DNA from: Sphagnum magellanicum
Lineage: Eukaryota; Streptophyta; Sphagnopsida; Sphagnales; Sphagnaceae
Assembly (NCBI GenBank): GCA_021904315.1
Contig: CM038916.1
Span: 1,550,001 to 1,614,000 of the forward strand
Length of the DNA stretch: 64,000 bases
Reading direction: 5' to 3'
Shown: positions 1 to 16,184 of the stretch, piece by piece
Position numbering within the stretch: the first letter of the stretch is position 1
Layout of the letters: each line of letters opens with the position of its first letter
Translations under genes and position numbers: made by a program
The notes under the pieces: model-generated
The model's database searches: none
The model's input: the letters and a program-made list of their open reading frames with translations, nothing else
Told to the model about the DNA's origin: nothing

Positions 1-984
1 AAATTATTGAGTATTGCAAGAACTTTTCAAGGAGTAGTTATAATAACTCCCACCAAAACTAAATGCACCTCTTCACCCACACCTCATTACTATGTAAAAA
101 TGCCATACAGCCCTACCACCCCAATAACTAACCTTAAATTAATTGTGAATTTATAGGATCCTTGTCTTGAATCACATGACTTAAATATCTCGTACCAAAC
201 CCAACAAGTTCTTACATTAACAAACTTATTATCTTTGCCACAACTACCAACAAGGAGGACTCTTGGGAAAGAACCACTAATAGACTGCTCTAGTTCACAT
301 GTTGTGACATTTAACCAATACTTGACAGTGTTCAAGCAAAAAGCAATGTCCAGACAAAGAAGATGTAAACAAAGTTAGGGAATTCAAAACAAAAGAAAGG
401 GAGGAAAAAAGATCAAAAAAGTTTCAAGATACATTTACCCCAACCAAACAAGTAGTTCAAATGATTGTTGAAAAGGAACAGAAAACTAAATTTAATCAAG
501 CATGGTCTATTACTGTAATTAGGGTTGCTAGTGAATGTTTCCACAACAATTTCAGAGTAGGATTTCAAGCCCATCCTCTAGGCTATAGAGGGTGTGGCTT
601 AGGAATCACATTTGCCTAACAAAGATCTATTAGACAACAAAGAATGGCAAGGATGTGGCCTATTAAACATGTTTTAGCCAAGTTGTAATTCTTTTCTCAA
701 CAAGAATAAAAGAGGGGGTAAGGGTCTGGGGTTTAGGGTTTAAGGTTTTAGACTATGATCATGATGGGTTTAAAGTGCATCAGTGTATCTAGAAGGGGAA
801 ACACAAAAGAAACAAAAGTCAAATTATTTACAAATGGCAATGCAGGAAAAAAAAAAGTAAAAAAAAAGAGAATGTTTGTAGGTGGTAATGGGTTTAGAGC
901 TTAGAAAGTAGAGGCAAAGGGAAAAAAAATGCTTGTAGAATTAGGAGAGATAGAAGAGAATGAGGTGAAACTGAGTGGCAATGG

Positions 985-1400
985 AAACTTAAGGTGGCAA
1001 AAAAGAGGGTGCATTCAAAAAGAACTTTGATAAAGGAGGTTTAGGGTGGCAAAAAGGAAATGGAGGGTGCACTCAAGAGGATTTTGGCAGAAGAGGTTTA
1101 GAGTGGTAGAGTGGAAATGGAGGGTGCATTTTAGAAGACTATGGTAGAGGAGGTTTAGGGTGAGAGAATGGAAATGGCGGGTGCACTCTAGAGGACTTTG
1201 CCAAAGGAGGTTTGGGTGACAAGGTGGAAGGTGCATTTTGGAGGGTTCTAACAAAGAAGGTTTAGAGTGACAAAAAAAATCGAAAGTGCATTCAAGAGGA
1301 CTTTAACAAAAGAAGGTAATCATGGCAAACAAAAGAGCATGCATTCAAAAGGGATAAGGTGATGGAGGTTTAAGGTGGTAGAAAAGAATGAGAGGTGCAT
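985..1400. repeat. Degenerate 57-bp minisatellite with a TTTAGGG-like core
   Basis: About seven to eight head-to-tail units. The anchor GGTTTAGGG or a variant recurs at 1038, 1095, 1152, 1209, 1259, 1314 and 1367, giving periods of 57, 57, 57, 50, 55 and 53 bp. Each unit carries one telomere-like heptamer followed by GTGG(C/T), and then GGGTGCA(T/C)T. Later units are more diverged. No gene is supported in the surrounding 1-2983; its open frames are short and come from simple-sequence bias. Confidence 0.85.
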
Positions 1401-1419
1401 TGAAACCTTCTTAACTACT

Positions 1420-2240
1420 GCAGAGCTTGGGTGTTCTTGATTATTGTCAAGCTCAGGCCCCTTTGAGTGTTGTCAACCTTTGCGTGATGCACCTTCATAC
1501 TTAAATAACAACAACATTTATAGTGAAATGTTGATGGGGGATAGAACATTGGCATGGTGATCCATGAGTGATCAACATCACAAACATGGTAATAACACAA
1601 ATGAATAAAAAAAGATGGGAGATTTCAGGATCTCTTAATGTAGAACAATGGTGATGGCAATAGACATGCGAACATATAGACTAAGGTCACAAAAAAAAAG
1701 TTGAAAGAGCTTGGGCCTTCCTAATTGTAAAACAATGGCAATGGTGGTAAACATACAAACATACAAATTGGGGATGCAAAAAAAGAGTTAGGAGAGCTTG
1801 TGTTCTCTTGATGTTCTCCTAATTATTGTTAGCATGAACCTTTCATCTTCGTTCTTGCAACACAACACGAACATGGTGATGGCGACAACAAAAAAATTGG
1901 ACAAACCATAGATAGGATGAATACAAGGGGAAAGGAAAGAGGAGCCAAGAGAGCTCCAACCCTCTTGACTATTACCGACCTTCACATTTTGCCTTTGTTC
2001 TTGCAACAACATTTAGGCGATTATGATGGTAAGACAAATGGATAAACAAGCAAAATCGAAAACACAAAAATAAGGGGAAGGAAAGAGGAGTCGAGAGGGC
2101 TCGCACCTCTTGACTATTGAAAAACTTCATGTGTGTTGTTTCCCATGAACAAACACACCCAAAGAAATGTTGTTCTTGAGCCCTCTTTGCTTGTCCCAAT
2201 GTTGCAAACTCAAAGAGTTCCAACACTTTTGGCAATGATG
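1420..2240. repeat. Degenerate long tandem or dispersed repeat block
   Basis: Loosely repeated segments share the anchor CTTGA(T/C)TATTG or a relative near 1436, 1806, 1962 and 2108, usually followed by a segment containing GTTCTTGCAACA and AACATGGTGATGGC. Units are irregular (about 90-190 bp) and strongly diverged. No coding gene is apparent. Confidence 0.5.
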
Positions 2241-2983
2241 ATGAGATGACTATACAACAAAACAAGCTACACCAGAGGGAGGTAGGGAGAAAGAAAGAAG
2301 AGAAATATTGGTAGAGAAGCTAAACTATGGCAATTGTGAATTTCTGGCAACAACAAGCAACACAAAAGTGTTGAGGAAATAAAACACATATAGAAAAAGA
2401 GAAGTCTCAAATGTAGAAGTGTGGCCACCATCACTTCAACATCCCTCTTTGAAATTTTGGGGAGATGTTTGGGGGAGATTGTCTATTTTAGGGTTTAGGT
2501 TTGTTGTTCAAAAGAACTTTTATTTCAGAATCCTAAACATACCCATCATTGTGCAGCTGGCCTTGCAAAGCTTTTAACTTTTTTTGCCTTTTTGTAATTT
2601 TCAAATTTGAATAGCAATAAAAACTTATTCAAACCTACTTAAGTTATTATTTTTGTGTTCATAAGATGAATGGTATCCTTACATAGAAATTTAATGTGTT
2701 TGGTCATAGGTTGTAAATTGCATAGAAATAGTAGCATCACGTGTTTTGTCCAATTATTTTCAAACAATGTGACCACACTCACTTTGGGGTGTTAGAACTA
2801 TCTCATTTTTAATGGGAATTGAGTTCTGTAAATGGTCCCTTATGCTTAGACTAGTGCTTCACCTAAATTCTTTGAAGATCATTGTGAATAAATGCACAAT
2901 TACTAAACCCTAGATCACAAAACCCTTAAGTGATCGCTCATAGGCTGTTCTACCCTAGCCAAAGTATGATCCCTGGTTTAAAC

Positions 2984-3702
2984 CAGTGTTGAGCGGTTCT
3001 AACTATTTTGTGAGAACCAAACGGTTTTGGTTCTCTCACGCTGTTATGAGAACCTGATCAGCTCTCTAATATATATTTGTTAGGCTAGTGAGAATTGATC
3101 AGGTTATCAAAAAATTCAAACTCACCCAGTTCTCAGATAAGGCAATTCTCAAATATACAACAACAACCAGTTTTCACAACCTGATTATTAATTTTTTCAT
3201 TAATTAAATCAGTTTTAATAATTAAATAATTAATAATTTAATTACTTCATCAAGGGAAAAGAGCAACGCATGTGAGAAGAGTAATAGCAATAAAGAGAGA
3301 AAAGTAATAATGGGAGAAGAGTAATAGCAATAAAGAGAGAGAAATAATAATGGAAGAAGAGTAATAGAAGTAAGAGAAAAAAAAGTAATAACAAGAGGAG
3401 AAGAGTAGCAGCCCCAAGTGAGAGAAGAACAAGAGGAGCCAATACCAGCAGCCCCATGTGAGAATAAGAACAAGAGGAACCAAATTTGTTTAAGACCCTG
3501 AGAACCGGATTCGGGTTTTCATGTGAAAACCCATCCAGTTCTCTCTCTTTCAATTTTTTTAAAAACAAATCCGGTTCTCTTAGTTGGTTCTCACATGGGT
3601 GAGAACATTATAATCGGTTTTCACCCAAAATGAGAACAGTTGATTCTCAATGGGAGAACCGGACTGAAACCCGAGTCACCCAGTGAGAACCGCCCAACAC
3701 TG
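2984..3702. mobile_element. Complete non-autonomous hAT-type element (MITE) with 8-bp target duplication
   Basis: The left end reads CAGTGTTGAGCGGTTCT. The right end is its reverse complement with one mismatch (AGAACCGCCCAACACTG). The element is flanked exactly by the 8-bp direct repeat GTTTAAAC at 2976-2983 and 3703-3710. An 8-bp duplication and a CAGTGTTG terminus are hallmarks of the hAT superfamily. Many subterminal copies of GGTTCTC/GAGAACC lie on both sides, as expected for hAT transposase-binding repeats. The 719-bp body has no transposase; its centre is a purine-rich minisatellite. Confidence 0.93.
3240..3480. repeat. Purine-rich minisatellite inside the hAT element
   Basis: Repeats of the form GAGTAATAGCAATAAAGAGAG, about 48-60 bp per period, followed by two copies of a unit containing CAGCCCCA(A/T)GTGAGA. 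The overlapping minus-strand open frames (low-complexity Leu/Ser/Phe) come from this repeat and are not genes. Confidence 0.75.
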
Positions 3703-4000
3703 GTTTAAACCTCTTGGTGGGCATATAATAACCCTATTGTGTTCTCTGCCACTAGGCCTGACTCGAGGTACTGCCAACAACTTGTTAATTGGGTCTGCTG
3801 TTGTGTTCCAAAATTCAAATAAAAACTTACTTAATCCACTTTCACTAACTTGAATGCCCTTAGACTGAGCAGAAAATAATTTTGCTATAATAATTTGTGA
3901 GAATGTCTTCCTAACAAGCTGAATATCACCATCATTTTGGCAAAAGAAATATGAACATTACCGTGGGTCAGCAACGAAGATCTTTCTTGGACCATCCCAA

Positions 4001-4365
4001 GGGTTCTCAGTATGTGACCCTGCACATTACAATTGCATAAAAGAAACGCCAAAAGATGCGGTTTGGCTGAGCAAAATGGTGTTGTTCCTGCACATATGCA
4101 GAGAGTCTCCTGAGTACGTGCGAGTGAAGAGTGTAAAGGCGCAGCAAAGCTATGCACCTGCCCATGGAGAGTGTAAAAAATAGGATTTCACTGTTGCTCC
4201 CTGTTTCTGATTGGCCAATCTAATGATTCGTCCAGGTGGTTTGCTATTTGCAGTCTCCCCCACCTATTCGCAATCCCAGTTTAGTGTTATGGGTGGGGTT
4301 GGACAAAACTAAATAACTAAACTTGGATGTGAGAAATATTTTTGCAGGGTCACATACTGAGCACC
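4001..4365. mobile_element. Tourist/PIF-Harbinger-like MITE, copy 1
   Basis: Begins TCTCAGTATGTGACCCTGCA and ends with the inverted match TGCAGGGTCACATACTGAGC. The interior matches copies 2 and 3, including TGATTGGCCAAT and the segment reading CCAGGTGGTTTGCTATT. It ends about 170 bp before the beta-amylase start codon, so it lies in that gene's promoter or 5' leader. The outer GAGCATCTCC end is degraded in this copy and no clean target duplication remains. Confidence 0.85.
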
Positions 4366-4537
4366 ACTCTAACCTTGCTTACACCTGACACAGATGTCAA
4401 ACCCCGAGCGGTTGTAAAGATATCAGATACTTGGGGGGAGGGTGCGGGGGGAACTTTGGAGTAACCCTTTAGTTCTTGTGCAAGAACACTGGGTGATCCA
4501 TGTTCTTTTGTTTGTGTGCACTGTCTCTAAGTACTTG

Positions 4538-9290
<4,753 letters not shown>

Positions 9291-12200
9291 GTGGATGATT
9301 TGATGACTTTTGGACAGCGCATTGAAGAGATCAGTGCTTGAGATTTTGCTCAAAAGAAATCAGTTTCTGGCAAGGCTCTTGAAAAAGTAAGGATCCTGCA
9401 TTATGGCACCTGTGCAGCCTACCAGATCAGTACACTCTAATTGGAGGGGCATCAGCCACAAGGCTATAGCAAGCATCCCTACTTGAATGGTTCATCTCAT
9501 ATCAGCACATGTTGCTCACCTCTATGCTCTTGAGAGATCTGGGTAAGTGTATGTTCTGTCAATTGAGAAGACAATTTTATTCCAGCAGGTTTGGGGCACA
9601 GATGGTTTGGTTGGTGGGGTGGGGTGTGCACATATTGCCAATGACTGCACCACACATCTAAGTGAATGTGTTCACATGCATGTTCAGTATTGCCACACAA
9701 TTGCTGGATATTGGCAGAATAGTGTCTAGTTGACAGCTGTATGTGCCCATGGCTGCACGGTTTCTGGCTGGCCTTTTATATAACCTTGGTACTGGAGAAC
9801 TGTACTGTGGGCTCAATCCAGGACATTTGTGTGCCTGGTACCATTTGCGATGAGTATATCACCTAAAATTTCTGGTACCTAGTCATCTAAGCTTAGATAT
9901 AGCCTAAGGTTGCCTAAGGGCACTTACATGTGAATGGCTTGGTGTGATCATGTTTGTATGGCAAAATCACCTGGCAGGAGTATCCAACCATGGTGCAACA
10001 TTTTAGAATGACTATCACTTAGGTGAATATGGTTTCAGCAATGCGGGTTGCATGTGTGCTGTATGTGTTGGAATTTGGCTTGAGGTGATTTTCAAGTTTG
10101 GGTTTCATCTTGGTATCCAGTGTGATTATACAAATATGAAATTGCACTGATGCTTTTTCATTACAACTGATGGCAGATATGTTTTATTGACTGTGAATGT
10201 GTCAATGCAGGGCTGACTCAAAGACTTCTGGATAGATCTGAGTAATATTTGCCTTTTTGTATATGTACAAACAGCATTGGAGATGACTAGTCCTTTTTAT
10301 TCATGTGTGATGTAAGTAGTGCCTACTGTGATGGGAGCAAAGAGTGCACCACTCCAGTCCATTCCTTCTTCCCATGGCTTTGGGACTGGAATACTTTGGC
10401 TCAAGATCTTGTGTTGAGGAACTCTCAAGGGATATGTAATTGTGAATGGCGTCTTTCATTGTTACTCATCATGACCTTGCCCATGGAGGGAGGCGATGCT
10501 AAGAGTGGTAGTCTATGGTGGTGATGTTTCTTGATTGTGTGAAGGGACAAAAAGTAGTAGGACAATGGGTTTTGTCAGGTTTTTGTCATCTGTCGAAGAA
10601 CTCTCAAGTAACAGAAAATTCTATATCTGACAGCTACATAGTCCACAGCCTCTGGCCAGTGGCCATACACAGCTCACAATAGGAAGGCATTGATTTATGG
10701 AGAAAAGGGCCTCCAACACCACAATCTCCTTAGAGCAACAAACTTTAGAGCAAGAATGTGTAAATGAGCAACCACTGCACAGTACATTGAACAACAGTAG
10801 TCAGGTCAAAAAACCAGCAACACATGTCATGTTGGGACCCCACAAAGTGATTTACCACAATTTCCTTCAAGCAACAAACTTTGGAGCAAGACTCTGCAAA
10901 TGAGCAACCTCTTTGCAATACGTCCAACACATATAGAACATGCTATGTTGGGACCCCACAAACTGATTTATCAGAGAGCAAACCTAAGCTCTCCCTTGAG
11001 GGAACAAAGTATTTGCAGAACCAGCCGATAGGAGGCCTGTATAGGTAGGTATTCAGTAGCTATGCCTTCAACATCACCTCTAAAGCTACTGAATCCAGCT
11101 GACAAGTTGTTTGAGGACCTAGTGAATTTGGGTGTGAATGCAAAGTTTAAAGCTACAGGGATTGTGCATAGCCTTTTGAGTTCAAGTACAAGTAAGGCTG
11201 GCCCTTGATGTCCTAACAAATTCCTAGCAATCACCATGGTGAGTTAGGTGAATCTGAGCATGAGGGTTCTACCTGCTCTCAATGCCTTACCCTTCATAAT
11301 CATCAAATCTATGTGGTGAAGTCTCTGCTAAGGAACAAGTATGCTACCCTTATCATCTGTAGCAAAGGGAGGTCCATAAAAATATCTAAGGTCTTGATGG
11401 GATTGACCTGGAATATTCATATATTGTTTGGCAGCAAACTATCAACTGGTTTGTCCTTGACCATAAGGTCAAGCATGTCTTGTTTGACTATCTGTATAGC
11501 CATCTTGTATTCCACATCCTCACAATTTCTCCATCATGGATCTCTATTCCTTTGGATGAACATTTCAAAACACCCTAAAATAAAAATCAGTAGATGCGCG
11601 GGACGACAATGGCACTATTATACATGCAGTTTAACAGATGGGGTTTTGGCAAAAGCACTGGGCTTGACATGTTACATCAGACACCAATTTCTATGAGGTT
11701 GCATAGAAAACTTATCTATGAGCATGTAGGGACATTTCCACAACAATACTTTGAAGGTAGCACAACAATGAGTGCAATGATCCTTGTACAATCCCACCCT
11801 TGTATAATAAAGCATTGAAGCCTAACACATGAGAGGCCTCCATAGAGTATAATAGCTAGGATTCCTGCACCCAGTCACCACTGGTGACTGCTTGGATGCA
11901 CAACATCAACTAAAGCCATTGGACAATGTATCCTTGAGATTGCAAGGAACTTCCACAATAACACTTTGAAAGTAACCACTGTGCCATTCCAAAGAAACAA
12001 AATGAACCTGGAAAGAATGAGTACAGCCATAAATTTGTAAGTAATTCATCACAAAAATATTATACAATCCCCTTCATTTTGAATGACAGTTAGTAAAGGC
12101 CAATACTTCCCCTCTGACTGCATCAATTCCTGATGGTGGGTGTAGATAACTACATAAGAATCTAACCATATAACAAATATTCTCAAAATCTCAGAAAAAA

Positions 12201-12714
12201 ATTATAAAACAAACTGTGATCTGATTTTCTGCTAAATTTCCAGACTCAAGGAAGACTTGGTCATGATGTTGGCTAGCAAGAGATATAGCTAATAAATAAA
12301 GTCAATAATATCCTCATTCCAGCAGCAACAGGCAGCCAATAGCATACCCCACAACTCACTCACCTGCATCTGCTGCATAACATTAAAAAGGAGTCCTTAC
12401 ACATCAGTATGTTTACAAAACATGTTTTAGCCATGAGTAGAAATGAAACCCATTCAATTTTGCAATGCAACAGGTAATTTTGAAGCTTGACTAGATGGTG
12501 ATTACAATGCATCAATCAACACTTGCCTGTTGCAATAAGGCTACCTCAAATGACAAGAAATGGCTGAACTCTTGACATTTGGAATCTATGAGTGTGTCCC
12601 ATAAGAAATATGGATGAGACCAGAAAGGCCAAGAGGTTCCAAGGCAACCTTAGCAAACCCTGACTGACAAGACCTAACAAGTCTACAAGACTATGTCCAC
12701 AGGTCATTCACACT
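9291..12714. other. Intergenic region between BAM and the MDR gene
   Basis: This should hold the 3' UTR of the beta-amylase and of the converging reductase. I see no coding exons; the longest open frames are short and without recognisable motifs. The only structure noted is the tandem repeat at 10718-10985. Confidence 0.6.
10718..10985. repeat. Two-unit tandem repeat of about 120-136 bp
   Basis: The segment ACCACAAT(C/T)TCCTT...GCAACAAACTTT(A/G)GAGCAAGA occurs at about 10718 and 10853. GTTGGGACCCCACAAA(G/C)TGA occurs at about 10831 and 10948. Copies are about 80-85 percent alike by eye. Confidence 0.8.
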
Positions 12715-15147
12715 CTAACCTATTAGTAGCACTTTTCCCCCTCTAGCTTCCTTCAGTGATTCTTCAATGGCTGCATTGAAATCTGTAAGCTCATATTTCT
12801 TCCCTGCATAAGGAACTAACACTCCAGCATCCATGAATGCCATTATATCAGTCATGACTCTCTCCCTATTTCTCTTGTTCTCCACAAATTTGGTCAATCT
12901 GAAAAACTTGACATCGATGTCTCGGATGAGATCTGCAGAGCTCAAAACCACATCTGGTCCCCCAAGCGTTCCATACACAAAGAGCCTCCCTCCATTTCTC
13001 AGGCTGTTTCCAACACTCTGCATGCCACACACCCCTGATTCTCAGGCAAAAGGACTGCCTGACCAAAGACCATGTAGCTTCCCACCAGAAAATTGGAACC
13101 AATTGATCCCTTAGAATGACCCTGGAAATGTGTTCCTAGAAGTTCTTGTATACCTCAAAATATTACTAGGAAGATAAAGTGTGGCAAAACCCAGCAAAGG
13201 TTTTGTACAGAAAACCAAGTAGAAAAGAAACCGAGGTGAAAGGGGAAAGAGATGTCGACCTTGGTAAGGATACCACCCACAGCATCAATAGCAGCAAAAG
13301 CTCCTTCACCTCCTGTGAGCTCCTTCACTCTGCTGACCATATCTGGGAAACAACACACATCATCTCATAACTATCACAACCATGCAGACTAAAACAACAG
13401 CATCAATTTAATTGATAATTTCTGAACAACTCAATGTGAAGAAAAACCTGTACTACCTTCAGTACTCGAGTTGATCACCACATCTGCACCAATAGCCTTC
13501 AGTTCTGGGATCACATTGTCCCGCCGCACAACATTGATTGTCTTGATCTTTAAGTGCTTGCAAATCTGTATCACTTGCCTGTAGGCCAAAGCACAAAAAC
13601 TCAAATTTACAAGTATGGCCTGCTCATGAGAAGCACAAGTAGCTGTTGTGAGCATAGAAAACTTTCCCAGAATTGAAATCCTGCATTTGAAGTGGTACAT
13701 AATGATTTAATTCTAATACAGTTGCTATAAAGATACGAGATTGATGAAACCAGAATAGAATTGAGCTATGACCCAATAATAAGGTAATAGAGATTTCCTA
13801 TCTGACAAAATAACAGCAGCAAATCAGCAAGCACGAGAAACAGGAACCCAACCCTACAGAACAGAGGAAAAAAGCAACACAAAAACCCATTAACTAAGGG
13901 ACAGTTTGAATAGTAACCATGGTCATATTCAAAAGTTTCAACAGCAACATGTATGGTACTCTTTCAAGACAGTGAAGATATTGAAGGGCCAAGGGCTACC
14001 AATTTAAATACAGGCTAAGGACACGAGCATACAATTTGTCCATTGTTCAGGATTGAGTTATCAAGACTAAGAAACGGCAACTGGCATGGGTTTAGAGTGC
14101 TGTCCTAAGGTTTCAGGATACTGCAGCAATGAAGTGTGCAAAAAAATTCTCCATACAACCTTGATGAGAGAGAGATGGTCATGAAGAGATCACATGAATA
14201 GGCAAGAGTTTGTAGGATTCTCTACCGGCCTATCACAGAGGCTGCAGCAGTCTGAAGCAAGTACTCGCCCTCTTTAACACCTATCTCTGAAAGCAGACCA
14301 TACGCTGTCCATGGGTTAATCAAATACTGAGCTGCTGCATCATCAGAAACGCTGTCAGGGATATGGACCACATCTTCTTCAGCGACTTCAACATAATCTT
14401 GCCAGGCTCCCTCCCCTTTGCCGAGATAGTATTTCCAGTACAATATAGGCACTACACGTTGATTCACCTTAAATTTTGTCACCCCCTCACCAACCTGATC
14501 AGCCAGCCACAGGATTCAACGAAACTCTAAGTCATAACAGACATTGTTACTTCTTGTTCTTCTTTATATTTGCATGCAATTCCACCCAACTCTAAAGTGA
14601 AAAAACCCTCAAAAGTTTGACGATCACCAGTATACATTACAAGAGAAAGTGGCTTTCATCACACATCAGTGTCAAATTGCAATTTTTGTGTACTATATGC
14701 CACAATGAACGCCGCATATCGTACATTGTAATATATAAAACCACACAGTTTTACCTCACACAAGGGTCATGAGCCGCGACTTTTTGGGTGATAAAAGCCA
14801 CTGTCTCTTGTTGCGATAACCTGATATGTAGAAAACCTTCCAAAACTACACCGGTTGCATCAAATCCCAAAACCTAAACACAAAACAGTTGAGAAGAGAA
14901 AAAAGGTCCCGAATTAAACTACCTCAGTGATGTGGCCAAACCCTTCAGAGCCGATCACAGGGTGGTAATGATGCTCATCCGCGAGATTGCGAAGCCAGTT
15001 CTCGCGTATGATGAGACTATCTATGGGGTTCACAGCTCGCACTGTCAGACGAATAACCACATTCCCGGGCGACGCTATAGGCTTCGGCCTCACTACAATT
15101 TCCAATCCATTGCCGTCAAAGGTTTGCACAACCGCCCTATTAGACAT
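12715..15147 (-). CDS. MDR-superfamily reductase (quinone oxidoreductase / 2-enoyl-CoA reductase-like)
   Basis: Predicted NAD(P)H-dependent medium-chain reductase. Five exons on the minus strand are 15147-14923, 14494-14226, 13578-13457, 13342-13260 and 13017-12715 (333 aa). All phases close and all introns are GT-AG. The N-terminal GroES-like fold shows NPIDSLII and GEGVTKFK. The nucleotide-binding part shows LLQTAAASVIGRQVIQ, equivalent to the NGATSIVGQ turn of mitochondrial enoyl reductases, then LKAIGADVVINS and a C-terminal GGKVLLIG. The Cys/His ligands of zinc alcohol dehydrogenases and the four-Cys structural zinc site are absent, which points to the zinc-free QOR/MECR branch. No transit peptide is evident, so the cytosol is likely. 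Substrate is unknown. The exon 4 donor (AAG|GTCGAC) is weak. Confidence 0.87.
14755..14873 (-). pseudogene. Possible relic MDR exon in intron 1 of the reductase gene
   Basis: On the minus strand, between an AG (TTTAG) and a GT (GAG|GTAAAA), the frame reads VLGFDATGVVLE and continues open to HDPCVR. The first part resembles the segment after the GroES-like fold in quinone oxidoreductases and parallels this gene's own VIGSEGFGHITE. Its 119-bp length would shift the reading frame if inserted between exons 1 and 2, so it is probably not part of the normal mRNA. The similarity is short and could be chance. Confidence 0.35.
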
Positions 15148-16180
15148 GCGTAAGTACTTGCACCAGCTGAACTCCTTAATACTTAATAGCTGCTGCTGCT
15201 GACTGAGCCTCTCCTTAAAAAGTGGTCACGGTGCTTGCAGAAGCTGGACCACGCAACTCTGATGCTAGGCTGAACTGGGCGTGATCGAGAACTCCCTCAA
15301 CTCGTGGGTGAGTACTGGGATTCCAGAGGCTACACTAGACAACTCTCGTTTGATGCTAGCCGAAAGTCCGCGACACTGGAAGCCTTTCCCTTGCGCAATA
15401 TACTCCCTCGTTTACGAAGTGGGCTCTATTCCACTTCGGATACAGTTCAATATAACTTTCCCGATTCATGGCAGATATCGAGGATTAGGGTTTAGGGTTT
15501 TTGACATGGATGTGGTCTCCAATATGGTTCAGGTTTAGGGTTAAGATTTCATACATGGATCTTTGATTAACCTTTCATATTCATTGCATACTTTGCTCCA
15601 AAACTTATAGAAAGAAATAATGAATCAAACCACATATGTAATTCGTCATGTGTTTTGCTATAGTCTTCACAAAATGCACAACCAAAAAAATGTATTCAAG
15701 TGTGCTATGAACATCTATGGTGATCAATTTCTATTCAAAAGTTGGAGCTGAATTTACCTTTGCAATGACAAAAAATTTCCTTAGAAATGATTGTTGGTAT
15801 TGTACCACGGACATACAACATATTCTGCATTTCCCAACCATGTTTGAAAACCATTGAGATTGTTCAAAATCACACCCATTTCATCGCTGGAATATTGTAG
15901 CAACTTTCATTGATGAAAATAACTTGGAGTTGAATTCTCACCACCAACAATTCATGTGCCTTTGCCTTGGTTACAACCACAAACTCACCATAAAAAAATA
16001 TTGAACAAAAAGACCATGCACATGAAACAATCGAACATCCAAAATTGAATGAATAAAATTATCTACATAAAATTAGAATGATTGATAATCTTCTTCAAAA
16101 AGGCTTGCTCCTCAATGAGCTTATTGTTTTCCTTATCATATTAACTATAAGCTTGCAAGTCACATCACACCTAGCACGAG
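15148..16180. other. Upstream region of the MDR gene and spacer to the hAT relic
   Basis: A telo-box-like TTAGGGTTTAGGG lies at about 15485-15497. It reads as AAACCCTAA on the reductase strand, about 340 bp before its start codon; such boxes are common in plant promoters. From 15560 onward the DNA is AT-rich with no supported gene. Confidence 0.5.
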
Positions 16181-16184
16181 CATC

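Noticed and set aside
720-750. Telomeric repeat array
   Set aside because: Only two to three imperfect TTTAGGG units; interstitial telo-box-like DNA rather than a telomere.
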